Below the pieces are notes generated by a model. That model was not told where the DNA came from. It did no database searches and saw only the letters and a program-made list of their open reading frames with translations. DNA of 64,000 nt from Timema cristinae (lineage: Eukaryota > Arthropoda > Insecta > Phasmatodea > Timematidae), in the NCBI GenBank assembly GCA_039000515.1, contig JBCFYV010000524.1, forward strand, positions 1 through 64,000. The letters are read 5' to 3'. Below are positions 1 through 11,394 of this stretch, piece after piece; position 1 is the stretch's first letter, and each line of letters starts with the position of its first letter. A program made the translations under genes and the position numbers.

Positions 1-86
1 ATAAATAACCAATGAGCACAAATAAAAAAGCAATGAACATACATAAATAACCATTGAGCTTAAATAAAATAGCAACCTAAAATAAT
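1..86 (+). repeat. 42-bp tandem repeat, two units
   Basis: Two imperfect units start at 1 and 43 (both begin ATAAATAACC, then a TGAGC block, AAATAAAA and AGCAA). The array may continue to the left of the window. Confidence 0.6.
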
Positions 87-117
87 AAAATACAAGTACC
101 AACATGTCTGGAACACT

Positions 118-285
118 GGAAAGGTGGTCAGGGGGTTGACATGGGGCCAGGAGGATGGGTGGGGAAAACCAAGAGCCAATCTGAGAGCTAGGAGTCGTGG
201 TCACGTGACGAGCTCTAAGCCAATCAGCGTCTGGGTCAAAGGTCAAAGTGGGGCCATACGCCCTTCTAGCTACTTATTAATATAT
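118..285. other. GC-richer segment with CCAAT and CACGTG motifs
   Basis: This block is clearly less AT-rich than its surroundings. It contains CCAAT motifs at about 176-180 and 220-225 and a perfect palindrome GTCACGTGAC at 200-209, which contains an E-box core. This combination occurs in promoters, but no gene start can be shown next to it. A repeat fragment is equally possible. Confidence 0.25.
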
Positions 286-369
286 ATATTAATTAACCTT
301 TCAAACATTAAAGTTAAATCTTTTTTACGGTTGCAATACTTTAACATGAAATGTTGATGGATATCTACG

Positions 370-1015
370 TCTCATGACCCCCCCCCCCCGAACCATAAAA
401 AGAGGTTTTTGCAATGCCCTCTGTCTATGTGTCTGTATAACCCTTAAATTAAAAGTTGTTTGAAAAAAAGCAAAAAGAGAAAAAATTGATTTTATCAAAA
501 TCGGCTGTAGCGACTTTGATTAAAATTCAAATCTAGGTGTTGATTAAGATAAAAATAAATAGTATATTTTCATTTTCCCATGAAAATGATTTTTAGAGTA
601 CTTTAGAGAAGTGTAGATTTCCGTATCTCCACAACTATTTTAGATACTAAAAAACTTATCGTTGCAAAATTGTACTACAATTAAAAATAAAATCTTTTTT
701 ATGAAATATATTTTTATAAAACCAATATTTTCCGAGATATTTTCAAATATATTAATGCAATTTTGTGAGCTTTAGTTGTAAAGCGATACTATTTAAATTT
801 TAAAGCAATAATTAATATCTAATGCCATAGAATAAGAAATAAGTCTCTCAAAAAGTGTATGTTCTTTTTCTTTCCACTTCTTAGGGGAAATGTTTGTACA
901 CCAATGATCTATCTCTATCATTTTAGATTCAATAGTTAATATTTACCTATTTTAGAGGTCAAAGTTTATAAATGAGGAATCTAATAGTAATGCAATAATC
1001 ATAATATGAGCAATC
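370..1015 (+). repeat. Dispersed repeat A, copy 1
   Basis: This copy opens with a C13 run and a block ending in a TGTCTATGTGTCTG-like motif. It then has a purine-rich stretch, a TCAAAATCGGCT block, a block ending TTTATAAAACCAATA, and an end with ATGATCTATCTCTATCATTTT. The same blocks in the same order recur at about 1,105-1,680, 3,046-3,338 plus 4,206-4,260, and 33,215-33,925. It has no coding capacity and I recognise no family. Around 893-902 this copy supplies the uninterrupted site for the hAT MITE inserted in copy 3. Confidence 0.6.
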
Positions 1016-1104
1016 CCAAATATAAGGTCAAAAATTTTAAACCGGTAGTCGACATTTTAATACGAAGTGTTGACCATTGGGGACACAATATCAATATATT
1101 TACT

Positions 1105-1680
1105 TTCTCGCTACCTTACAGGTAGAACAAGTATTGTGATCGCCAGAAAAATCGAACTCGAGATTTTGATGAATGTCAAGATTTCATGATCCTCCGAATC
1201 CGAAAAAGAAGTTTTCTCAATGCCATCTGTCTGTCCATATGTCTGTCAGTCTATACCTTGGGCTAGAGCCTAATCTATTTTACCGATTGGTTTAAAACCT
1301 GGTATCTAGGGTTTTTGGCCGTGAGGGGTTTTTGGAATTTGATAGCTAACCCTTATATTAAGGGTAGTTTAAAGAAGGGCAAAAAGAGAAAAATCTATTT
1401 TCTCAAAATCGGCTCTAATGATTTTGATTAAACTGCATTTTAAAATATTATAAATATTCCAAAACAAGTGGCTTGCCTCAATTTTTCGTCAAAATGACTT
1501 TAAGGTTTCCAGTATGATGCGTAAATTCTATTTTTTAAATTTATCTCCGTAAGTCTTTAAGATATGAAATTACTTATCACTGGATACATATATATCTATT
1601 TATAATAAACATCATTTACCCGAAATATTTATTTATAAAACCAATAGTTTTCAAGCTATTGTACTGTTGGTTATAGACTG
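1105..1680 (+). repeat. Dispersed repeat A, copy 2
   Basis: It shares the TTCTCAATGCCATCTGTCTG block, the purine-rich stretch, the TCTCAAAATCGGCT block and the TTTATAAAACCAATAGTTTT block with copies 1 and 5. It is diverged, non-coding and of unknown class. Confidence 0.55.
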
Positions 1681-2819
1681 ACCTTTAGGTCTATCAACCT
1701 TGAAGCTCCAAATAGTGTCATGGAACGAAGTCTATTGGACTAAATTGAAATTAGAAATGAAGTAGCGATCGGTAACGGGAATTTGAGGAACTAAAGCTTT
1801 TAATAAACTATTATAAATGAATAATTCAATCTTGGTTATCATTATTAAATAATTACATATCTTTGTACCTTTTTTATGAATTTAATTTTTCATTAATATT
1901 CATTTTATACTATGTTTGTTTAAAAATGTAAAGTCTTCAACTAAAATACTATTGGCCGATTCTTGTTATCTTAAAAAACTGGTCTCTGATTGGCCATCTC
2001 CTAAGATATGAATTTCCTGTTTTGAAAGGAACACCTTTGTCTCGACTTATTTCGTTTTTGGCTGTAATACTGGTGAGACGTATTTTACTTTCTTCCTTTT
2101 TTTTAAAATATTTTTGAGAATCATTTCCAAATTAAGATGTAGTCGTTTCCTTTTTTTATTTTATTTCTTATTTTTGTATTATGAAGTAAAGTTTCCGTGT
2201 AGTTTTATATTTTAATCATGATCTAGTGTTTATTATTAGATAACCTTTGTATTGGAAGGTAACGCCAAATTTATCAACCATGTGGCCGGATTTTTCTTTG
2301 ATGCTATTATTTTTAATCAATCGACATCCTATATGTCACAATAGTTAAATAAAAATAATGCTAAGAATTAAATATTTTAGTTGAAGACTATTTTCTTTAT
2401 CTTTATAAATATTAATTTTATTTTTGTTTCTATGAGCTTCTGATAGAGACATCTTTTGTGATGGGTGTTTGTAACAAATCTGTAAGGTAGTAAATGTAAA
2501 ATGTTTCCTTTATTGTCTTTAAATTAACCTCACTAAATGTTTTCTTTTATAAGCCTTTTTAAATTTTGTTTTTCTCTTAATAAATAATAAATTATAAATC
2601 CCATTTTATGTACTGATCGCCTCATCTTGAAGGTAACCAGACACTTATTAACCCCCTTTTTTTTCTTAGTCAAGACTGAAAAAGAACTAAGTCAAATATT
2701 AATTAACAAAAAAAAAAAAGAGGTGGGGGATAATACCAAAACACGTGGTTTCCCACGAGGTTGTTCAAATCACAATCCATTTATCAAAAGGATTTATAAT
2801 TTATTATTTATTGTGTAGT
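1681..2819. other. AT-rich intergenic DNA, no gene seen
   Basis: Long A and T runs without coding signature. Short frames here look like chance. Confidence 0.6.
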
Positions 2820-3045
2820 GGGAGGTAGGCAACGGCCGCCATGACAGTAGCGTACGTGTCTTTCCGCTTTCAAAGCGGAATGAAAACTACGCACCGTCCG
2901 TATACGATACCATGCTGCTACCAGGGTGCTACAACGGATGTTGGAGTGCGCAGCTCCATAGCAAAACATAGCAAGAGAAAAACACACGATACTTGTACGA
3001 TACCGTACTGCTACGATAATTTGCCGGTGTGCGAGGACCTTTAGG
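2820..3045. other. GC-rich island with a perfect short hairpin
   Basis: This 226-base block stands out from AT-rich flanks. It contains a perfect inverted repeat, TTCCGCTTT-C-AAAGCGGAA, at 2,862-2,880. It also holds two related ACGATACC-type motifs, one near 2,907 and one near 2,998. A 67-residue frame starts at 2,841 with no recognisable domain. A MITE fragment or a regulatory element is possible, but neither is demonstrated. Confidence 0.35.
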
Positions 3046-3338
3046 GTACTTTACAGAACCATAGATTTATATACCTCCACAACTATTTAAGATACTAAAT
3101 AACTTATATTGTAAAATTTTAAAACTAATAAAAATAACAAACTTTTATTTGAAGTATATGTTTATAAAACCAATAGTTTCTGAGATATTGCCAAATATAT
3201 TAATGGAATTTTGTGGTATTTAGTTGTTGAGAGATACTAGTTGATTTTAAACGCAATAATTCTCTAATGCCATAGAGTAAGCAAATAAGTAAGTCTTTCA
3301 AGAATATGTTTTCCTTTGAACTCTTTGGTAAAATATTT
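3046..3338 (+). repeat. Dispersed repeat A, copy 3 (split)
   Basis: It matches copy 1 from the TTTATAAAACCAATAGTTTC block through the GTACA block. It is then interrupted by the hAT-like MITE and resumes at 4,206-4,260 with the ATGATCTATCTCTCTCATTTT block. Confidence 0.65.
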
Positions 3339-3346
3339 GTACATCA

Positions 3347-4197
3347 CAGGGGTGAGTCCAGAAATTTTTGAGAGGGGGGTGCAGGGACACTGATGCTCCC
3401 GTTGGGGAATGGAGGGGGTGAACCTCAAGAAATTTTGATATAAAATATATCAAAATTTGAGAGCAAATCGTTGAGTAATTTTTCAGTGTAATGATAAACT
3501 TGAGAATAATCCTCGAATGAAGGATACAACTCAATATTTACGATTAGTATTGAAATTTATTAAAAGCAAATAATAAGAGCATCAACTCATATTGATTATT
3601 AAGAGGGAAATAAATGTAAACATCATAACAATTATTATATAAATAGTTTTTTAGCTATTCAATCAATCAGACAAAATAAATAGTATTATTCAGATCTCGA
3701 GCAATCAAACTTTTACTCCACTCTATAATTTAGCTAGTTATTTCTCTTTCTGAATTGAGAGCTTTCCACCAAACCATACTAACACTTTATGTGTGTGGTA
3801 TTATTCAGAGATTTTATTTAAAGCGTGTTATTTAAAAATAAATTATTCTAAAGATCTGTATTTATATTAATCATTGAAATAGTAATAGTAAAAATGATCA
3901 AATAAATTTAAACCTAAACAATGTTTGCACAACAAGGAGAGAGGTGTGCAACTTAAATTTGGGTAGTTACATTAATGCCCATTTACACCATTTTAATACG
4001 TAATGTTATTGTCTTAAAGTATTTATAATAGTTACCCTATATTAATCATTTAATAATATTACCACTAAAAATTGAAAAATATTGAATTATGTTTAGTGAT
4101 AAAATATTACGTGACAATAAAACAACAAATGACTTTAATTGATTAAATTGTTCTGATTTCTTGAATGGGATTGCGCACCCCCCGCGCCACTCTCCTG
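3347..4197. mobile_element. Non-autonomous hAT-like element (851 bp)
   Basis: Its ends are CAGGGGTGAGTCC at 3,347 and, on the other strand, CAGGAGAGTGGCG ending at 4,197. These are CAGGG-type termini as seen in hAT elements. It is flanked by 8-bp direct repeats, GTACATCA (3,339-3,346) and ATACAGCA (4,198-4,205), matching at six of eight bases. The insertion is supported by an empty-site paralogue: repeat A copy 1 reads GTACACCA directly followed by ATGATCTATC at about 893-910. No transposase is present, so it would depend on an enzyme encoded elsewhere. Confidence 0.75.
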
Positions 4198-4259
4198 ATA
4201 CAGCAATGATCTATCTCTCTCATTTTATACTCAATAGTCGATAATTGAACCGTAAAATT

Positions 4260-5699
4260 AATCTAATTCCTAACTGAGGTGGTTCAAATATAAAAAAATT
4301 AATAGATATTAAAAACAAAAGATAGAGTGTGCTGAGTGTGTAAACTGGCCTAAAACACTGGGTATACTTAAAAAATACCCAGCACACGCAATTTGGAATA
4401 ATTGCGGACACGTCCTCACGGCCGTCCTCAACAATAGATAAGCAATGCCCAGGGGCGTGACTAGACCTTTAGTTTCATAACCACACGTGAATTTACCTAA
4501 CTTATAATACCGAAGGATGCAAGTGGGAGAGGGAAGAGCAAGTATCTCAGATAACAGTAGTTTATTTAATTTCCCAAGAAAAATGAGAATAACAATATAT
4601 ATAAATATATAAGCAATCATCAAGTATGTAACGTCTTTACAACTTTATTGCATGGCCTCATACAACGAGTGTCAAATTTAAAAGCGAACATCTACGCTAG
4701 ATATGGAAAGCAACAGTTAGGCGTGAAAACTAAACAATTAAACCTCAGCCTCACCTCGTACTGTTCTATACGACAATTACTAAAATATAACCTATATACA
4801 TTACTAACAATACCTCATCAGTCCCAAAAATAGGGAGTATATGATTAAACCTATCTGACGTATTACCTGATGTTGGTGTTAGATCAAACCATGCATTAGA
4901 TTGGCCTACACCTCTCGTTTACAATCACAACTTGGTTGCTATGACAACTTCCTTTTACCCCTATGGTGCGCTGATTGCGGCAGATAATTCATGTTCAAAG
5001 GTGAACATCAAAAATAACCTAACAAAAACTATTCTAAAACAATAAACTTTAAATATAAACCTCGCAAGGTGTTTCATTAAGTTAAATTTCATAGACAAGG
5101 TCAAATTATGAATGACATAATGTATACGTCTTAAGTTCTGAACCAAAACCCATTAACCTTTTTAAATAATTAACAAAAGCAGGGTTTTTTTTTTAGAGAT
5201 AATGCCCATAAATATAAGTGCACAAAAATAACATCATAAATAGTATACAAAAAACATAATAGGATACCAACAAAGTTTACGTGATTTTAAATTTATTACG
5301 CCCCAATTTTTTTACGTTCAATCATGTCGGGCATATGGCAAAGTTCACAGGTAAAGATTTAGATCTATTGTCATTTAAATCAACACAAACGCCAAATGAA
5401 GTAAAATCGTAAATGTTTCTCTAAAATATTAAATCTGAAAAGTCTTAAGTCTAATTACGTTATGCATACTGCTAAGTGCAAAGTTTTAATTTATATGTAG
5501 GCAAATATATGAATACGCAACCAAATACCAGTATGAGAGTTTTAAGTCCATTCATCATGGAAAGTCACTAAAAGCACAAGTTTGAAAGATCAAGTCTATT
5601 CATTATGAAATGACAACTAAGTGTCAAAAGTATTTTAGAAACGTTAAAGATTTCATCTAATATGAATTTAGCTTACATAGTTAATTTTGAAGCGTTCGC
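4260..5699. other. No gene seen
   Basis: AT-rich DNA with only short frames (up to 104 residues) that lack recognisable motifs. A CAGGGGCGTGAC motif at about 4,450 resembles a hAT terminus, but no partner end was found. Confidence 0.55.
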
Positions 5700-6888
5700 C
5701 AGTTCAAGCGAATTCCTACGCCAGCCCAAGAGTGGCATATAAGTCACACGATCCTTCTTTTATATCAAAACACAGCTTGCAGAACACGGGACCATGGGAA
5801 GACATTGGGAGGGAGAACCAAAGAACATAGACAGGGAGTAAAATGTTCGATAAGCGTCTAGATGATAGTAGAAGACGGGTCGTGGAACTGGCGGAGAGTT
5901 TCATCTTTTCCACCTAAGGTCTTTGGCTCTGTTGAATCGTCGTGAAGCACCTTAGTGGGCGCATTTCAGTTTATCGCGATCCGTTGGGTTGATCAGGTGC
6001 GTGTGTATAATTGGGTCGGGCGTGTTTACACTGGAGTTGGCCGCCGATGGCATCAATAGAATAGGGTAAGTCCATAGTTTTCTGTATTTTTAGTAGTTAG
6101 CCAGCGGCTAGTGCTACATAATTACCTATTTGATTGGTCAACATTTATAAAATATAAATTTAATAGCAATGCGATGACCAAAAGATGTGCAAAAGTCGTC
6201 CAGTTCAGGGCGATTCGGAGGACACAACCATGGCAAGAGAAGATAAGATGGAGATTTTACGAGCAATACAAAAACTGACTCAGACAGTAAATATGTCTGA
6301 AGAACGATTATTTCAATGAACCTTCAATTAATAGCATAAAAAATTGACAAGAAAATGCAATATTCAATTAATTATTTTATATACATAAACGTGTGTAATA
6401 AATGGATGAAGTAAGTCAATTAATGCCGACTTATTTTAACTTTATAATGGTACTTCATTCACATTAATATTCAATCCGACACTCATGAAAACTGATACGA
6501 GCTGAAGTGCTTCATATTTTGCCCCCGGATTTTGAAAATATATCTGATACAAGCCCGCAATAGCCGAAACAGAACGGCCTGGTCAGAGTAGAGCAGACAA
6601 CTAATCCCTTTTCACTCCAAGTCCCTAGCTGTCTGTCCTAGAAACCATAAATATGTCGCCAGTGGTTTTGGCATGTTTGTAAAGCTCATCGCCGTGACCC
6701 ATCACCATCTCTCTTTAGGGATTGTTACACGGCTCTCCACCGTTTTCAAGTCAGTGTGGCAAGTGCAATGATTGTTGACAGGATTTGTTTTAGGGTGGCT
6801 GAGTGTAATTGAATTTAATGTCTTTATAGATGTGTTAAGTGTATTAATTGTGGAAAAACAATTTTTTTATTTTAAAAAAATGGCCTGA
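5700..6888. other. No gene seen; moderately GC segment then AT-rich DNA
   Basis: Bases 5,700-6,060 are more balanced in composition but have no recognisable product. A short stretch near 6,115-6,190 resembles part of repeat A. This region lies where the 3' part of the gypsy element (integrase, LTR) would be expected, but no integrase motif is visible. Confidence 0.45.
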
Positions 6889-7223
6889 CAAAAGTTTAAA
6901 GATGGCATTCCAAGTCAATGAAACGCTTCTTCCTCCCATAAAGATAACATCTAAAATATTTAGTTGCCCAGACAAGGCGAACAATTCTCTTTCGGCCGTG
7001 CTATGGTTACGCTCAGCTCGGTTTAATTGTCGTGACGTGAAAGCGACAGGTCCTTCTTCTCCCGAAACTCGCTGCGGCACATTACTGCACCAATTACTGT
7101 CACACTTGTGTCTGTCAATAATATGAAGGGTTGTGTCAAATCCGGGTATCTCAATACTGTTTTGATACATAGCACATTCCTTAAGGTGTTAAATGCATGT
7201 TGACAGTCCTTAGACCTATTCAA
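6889..7223 (-). pseudogene. Gypsy RNase H remnant
   Basis: This is the RNase H part of a Ty3/Gypsy pol, which in an intact element degrades the RNA of the RNA-DNA hybrid. Seen directly: a frame with LRYPDLTQPFILLTDTS (the D-x-S catalytic region), then in another frame GPVAFTSRQLNRAERNHST followed by the AERELFAL block, and finally a frameshifted stretch similar to the family's WATKYFRCYLYG block at about 6,910-6,990. At least three frames are needed, so it is dead. Recognisable similarity stops near 6,889, just after RNase H and before any integrase. Confidence 0.8.
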
Positions 7224-7239
7224 TTTTGTGAGATCTGTG

Positions 7240-7777
7240 AGTGATTTTGCAATTTTAACATCTCCTTCTATAAAGCGTCTTTAATAGCCTGATAACTAGC
7301 ACATTTTAGTCTGTCTAAAATTCTGTCCAAACGGTCTACATGGTCATCTATAGTTCTACTAAAAATGATGTCATCAATGTAGACTAGACATTCTACGTCC
7401 TTCAATCCTGATAGTACACTATACATTAACATCGATAAGAAGCTGGGGCGTTGGTTAGACCAAACGCTAAACGTTTATACTGTAAGTGTCTGGTTGATGT
7501 AGAAAATGCAGTTTTTTCTATGTCCGCTGGTTCTACCTCTAGTTGCTAAAAACCACTCCATATATAAACAACACTAAACAAGCGAGAGTTTCCCAGTTTC
7601 TCCAACGATTTTGTGATAATGGGCAAAGGGTAGACATCCCTCTCTTTGCATAACTTAATTTTGTCCTCTAAAATTTGTACAAAAGCGGTATTTTATTTTT
7701 CCATCCGGTCCAGTTATTTTTACTAAAATACATGGAGCTGACCAAAGAGTGTGTGACTCTTCCACAACCCCCGTAGC
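7240..7777 (-). pseudogene. Gypsy reverse transcriptase core remnant
   Basis: Translated in pieces on the minus strand, this region gives the RT palm. The metal-binding motif YIDD is at 7,370-7,381 within LVYIDDIIFSRTIDDHVDRL, followed by the DRLKCASYQ connection toward RNase H. The upstream end reads VVEESHTLWSAP, the usual block shortly after the RT start. It continues from 8,723 upstream across the inserted MITE. Frameshifts break it throughout. Confidence 0.8.
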
Positions 7778-7780
7778 TAA

Positions 7781-8719
7781 AGCCCGTATCACACGACACT
7801 TGCTTATACTAGAAATAATGTGTGCTAGCTAGCACCTAGATATCTGTATAATAGCTAGTACAATGGAAACGGGACTAGAGTATTCACACGCTGCTAGTTT
7901 GGTACTAGGTCCTAGTGCAAATATTTATCGAACGTCAGAGATTAATTTTGAGTGCAGCAGCTGCATTAATTACTAATAAAGATATTGAAAATTATGAGAG
8001 GGAGCGTAGGAAAAAGAATATAGACACGGGAATGGTTGGGAAAGACGAAATAATGGTCGCAGGATGCTAAATATAATACATTCGGAAGTTAGGTAATATA
8101 CATTCGGGGTGATACAAACGTTTAGTATCTCCCTAAATTTGTATTAATTTATTTACATTGTGGTTAGAGGTCCCTAAGCCCATGGGTATCCAAGTACAGT
8201 ATCCTTGATACTCAAATGTTTTTTTTTAGGCCTACGCACATTTATATTCTAAAAAAACAAACAAAAAAACGCCCAAGGTTGGCATGCTATCAAGTTTATT
8301 TAGATTAAAATTGGGTCTGGAACATAGTTTGTGCGTTTTTAGATGACATGTTTTAAATTAAATTTATATATATTAAATATATTGTCATACCGTGCCAATT
8401 TGGTATTATATAAACAAGGTTGTTTAGAATAATTTTCTGCCAACAACAAAGTCACATCCAATGACCATGTTGGCGTCATTTATACCATTTATCTACAAAA
8501 CAGTCTCGCGCACATGATTGGTTGAATTACACAGACTAGTGTCGAAACTAGTACGAAAATGGCACGTGTTCTATCCTCACAACTAGTATGGTAGCCAGTA
8601 CCAAGTGGCAGAACCAGTATACTTTTTCTGATTCACACGACGCTAGATGATGTCGTGCTAGCTAGTGCTAGCTAGCACACTGGATTTCAAGTACGAGCTA
8701 GTGTCGTGTGATACGGACT
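7781..8719. mobile_element. PIF/Harbinger-like MITE (939 bp)
   Basis: The terminal inverted repeats begin AGCCCGTATCACACGACACT at 7,781 and, on the opposite strand, AGTCCGTATCACACGACACT ending at 8,719. Imperfect similarity extends over about 50-60 bases, including nested GCTAGCTAGCAC motifs. The element is flanked by a 3-bp target duplication, TAA, at 7,778-7,780 and 8,720-8,722. A TWA duplication of 3 bp is the signature of PIF/Harbinger transposons. Removing the element joins two halves of the gypsy RT frame. No transposase is encoded. Confidence 0.82.
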
Positions 8720-8722
8720 TAA

Positions 8723-9121
8723 CATATCTTCTACAATTACTTCCATTGTTTCCTTCTGGGCCTGGTTCTCTATAAGGTCTTTTTATATTGGTTTAGCATC
8801 CCTAGTGTCAATACAGTGTTTTACCTTATGATTACATCCTATACTTACTACTTCAAGGTAAAAAAACAAATCTTTGTATTTTGTTAGGAAATTTTCTATT
8901 TTAATTTTATCAGAATTTTTTAAATAGGCTAGTTTCTCTCTAAGCATATTTTGAAACTCCCTTTCCTTATGTAAGCGTTTTGGCTTCGATTTTTGTAAAG
9001 ACGTTATAGGTAATAACGCCCTAACATTTTCTTGGTTTTTAGTGGATTCTACTTCCAGAGGCACTGCTACACTTAACAATACATTTTTCTCTAGCTCAAT
9101 ATCCTCCTGTATAACATTCAA
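8723..9121 (-). pseudogene. Gypsy pre-RT and RT start remnant
   Basis: A 112-residue frame ends in the KHCIDTRDAKPI block, the usual entry to Ty3/Gypsy RT. The left arm stops directly afterwards because of a small indel near 8,780. The mirrored copy at 63,329-63,793 reads on through NKRPYRE, so the break in this arm is arm-specific. A further shift is needed before the MITE junction at 8,720. Confidence 0.8.
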
Positions 9122-10365
9122 AATTAAAAAAAAATATTATTCTATTTTGTTGTATTTTAGCAACTACTCACGCAACTAATACCCCATGGTTCTTAATTTC
9201 TACCGTGTAATAGGTGTGTTGTGTTTTCCTATCTTTTCTTGTATTAGTGTTTGAGCTTACCTTGGTCAAAATGTCTTCTTACTACTGAAGATTCTCTATT
9301 GAAGAGGTTCTTCCAGTACCTGGATTCCTCCAATAGATAGATAGTTCCTTCCAATTTTATTTCACATCTGTCGTCTGGGTGATCAGTCGATCCAGCTGTG
9401 TTATCATCTGCAGAGCTGAATGGTGTTGTACTTTCACATGGCACACCTTAGCTTACTCATGGCTTCTCTGAAATATCCTTTCATTTTTACTAATACTCAA
9501 TTTATGGGTTTTCAAATTTATTTTTGGTCCTCTTCTCCTAAAAAAATCGAGTCCCAAAATAACTGCATAAGGATTGTCAATACTTTAAACACTGAAGTCA
9601 TTTTTGAATAATTTATTTCCGATACAAAATTTACTTTTTGTACACTTAGTATTTTCATTTCTTTGCCATAACACCCCTAGCATTCAAATTTTGTTTCTCC
9701 AGTGGGCTGAAATAACCTGTGGTTTTATTGCAGAAATTGTGGCACCTGTGTCTAATAAAAACTATGTTTCTGCCCTTCAATGAATACCCCTATAGCCAGT
9801 TCATGACTTTGGCCCTTCCCTACCCTGGTTAATTTGGGCTTATTTAATATTTTAGGTTTGCTGCCAGGGTGCCCAACGAACATCTGGTATTTGGGTACTT
9901 ATGCCCTTTTTCCTTCCCTCTTTGTCTGCACTGAGACACATAATGCCATTTTCTTTGGCAACCAAACCAAATAACCTCTTTCTGAGTGGCTGGAGTGCTA
10001 TAGGCTTCCTTCTTCCCTTTCAATAACTTGTAATTGTTTATATCGAAACATGCCTTGGTTTGTCTAAACCTAAAATTTTGCTAGCACTCACGTGCTCTGT
10101 GGCCCTTTTTAGCATAGATTTGACAGTCCATGGCGCCACTGACCCAGAATACTTGCTATCCTTCCGCACCCGATTATTGTGGTCTAGTTCTTCTGGATTT
10201 TGGTGAATTTTTGAAATTTTGTCCGTCTTGCTGATATTCTCTGCGATTTGTATTGCCTTCTCTAAGTTTGTAGACCACCAGTAACGAACCTATTTCCCGG
10301 AATTATCTGTCAAACCAGCAACAAAAGCAGCCAATAATCTACGTTCCGCTTCTTTGATAATCACA
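9122..10365 (-). pseudogene. Gypsy gag tail and protease remnant
   Basis: Read on the minus strand. The capsid end is a block with LLAAFVAGLTDNSGK and the LEKAIQIAENI stretch. It is followed by two nucleocapsid zinc knuckles: one at 10,084-10,125 in which the second Cys is Tyr (CQIYAKKGHRAREC), and one near 9,925-9,968 in which the first Cys is replaced (WFGCQRKWHYVSQC). The protease active site DTGA lies in LLDTGATISAIKP at 9,741-9,752. Frames shift repeatedly. Gag similarity ends sharply at 10,365. Confidence 0.75.
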
Positions 10366-10367
10366 GA

Positions 10368-10990
10368 TTGTTTAATTGGAACTTCGACCCGTCATATTGT
10401 TTTGTTACAAAGCCTTTTACATCTATCAGCAATTTCCACACGATTACCAAGCAGAACTACGACCTAATCCTACACTTGCTAAAGGACCTCAAACAGGAAT
10501 TCCACACGTTCACACTACCCAGGGACAAACCGGTCAAAGTTGTCATCAAGGGACTTCCGCCCAACATGGCTACCTGCGACCTAGAGACAGAACTCAATGA
10601 CATGGGATTCCCCGTAACTGACGTGAGGCAATTCTCAAAGAAAGCGACCGCGGACAACACTACCCAGACAGTCACGCTTCTCCCCACCTTCCAAGTAACA
10701 TTAGCAAGGAGCACCAACATCAACACCATCTACCAGGTCAAAACAATAAACCATACCAGAGGAAGGATCGAAACCTACATTCCTCCACTCAACACAGTAG
10801 TGCAGTGCCAAAGATACGGACACAAAAAAAAAAAACTGTCAGAACAATCCCCGGTGTGTCAAGTGCTTAAAACAGCACATCACCAAAGATTTCCCCAAAA
10901 AGGACACCACCACACCCGCCCGGTGCGTTAACTGTATGGGAAGCCACACGGCAAACTACAGTAAGTGCCCGGTGTACCTAAACTTACTAG
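10368..10990 (+). pseudogene. Jockey ORF1 (gag-like, PRE-C2HC) remnant
   Basis: ORF1 of Jockey elements encodes an RNA-binding protein that packages the element RNA. The frame from 10,368 includes PVKVVIKGLPPNMATCDLE and a QVTLARSTNINTIYQVKTI block, typical of the PRE-C2HC region. It then runs into VVQCQRYGH (first zinc knuckle). A run of A at 10,827-10,838 shifts the frame. In the next frame CVKCLKQHITKDF (last Cys lost) and CVNCMGSHTANYSKC continue the knuckle array. The mirrored copy in the right arm lost one C in the LPTF region and stops earlier. Confidence 0.8.
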
Positions 10991-11394
10991 AGAAAAAGAA
11001 GACGGCACAAGTACCCAAGACAAACACATAACAGACCTGTGACCCGGACCATGCCCCCACCCTCCAACACACAGAGCTATCCTCCAATGCGGCAGAGACC
11101 CGCCTCAAAACCCCCAGTACCTGAGGCGGTTAGGATCCACCAATCCTACGCCCAGACAGTACAGATAAAACAGACACACGGCCCCTCATAACAAGAAAAC
11201 CGGTTCTGACATAAAATACCTCAGTATGTTCCTCAAAGAACTAAACATCATGAAAATCATAACACACTTCAAACCTTACCTCAACAGACTCAGACAAGCA
11301 ACAGACTCAACAGAGAAAATGTTCATAATGATAGAGGGAGTAACTGACTGCTTTGTAGACCAGAATGACTAGACAAGACGCGGACCAAGGACCT

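Larger units (their letters stand above)
6889..10365 (-). mobile_element. Broken Ty3/Gypsy-type retroelement
   Basis: On the minus strand, in the normal order, I see a gag tail with two degenerate zinc knuckles (10,365 to about 9,900), an aspartic protease with DTGA (9,741-9,752), the start of reverse transcriptase (9,121-8,723), more RT with YIDD (7,370-7,381), and RNase H (7,223 to about 6,889). Integrase and both LTRs are not visible. The pol is split by a Harbinger-like MITE (7,781-8,719), and the gag is cut at 10,365 by the junction with the Jockey element. Many frameshifts and stops mean it cannot encode a working polyprotein. Confidence 0.85.

Noticed and set aside
4445..4460. CAGGGGCGTGAC motif resembling a hAT terminus
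   Set aside because: No matching inverted end or target duplication was found nearby.
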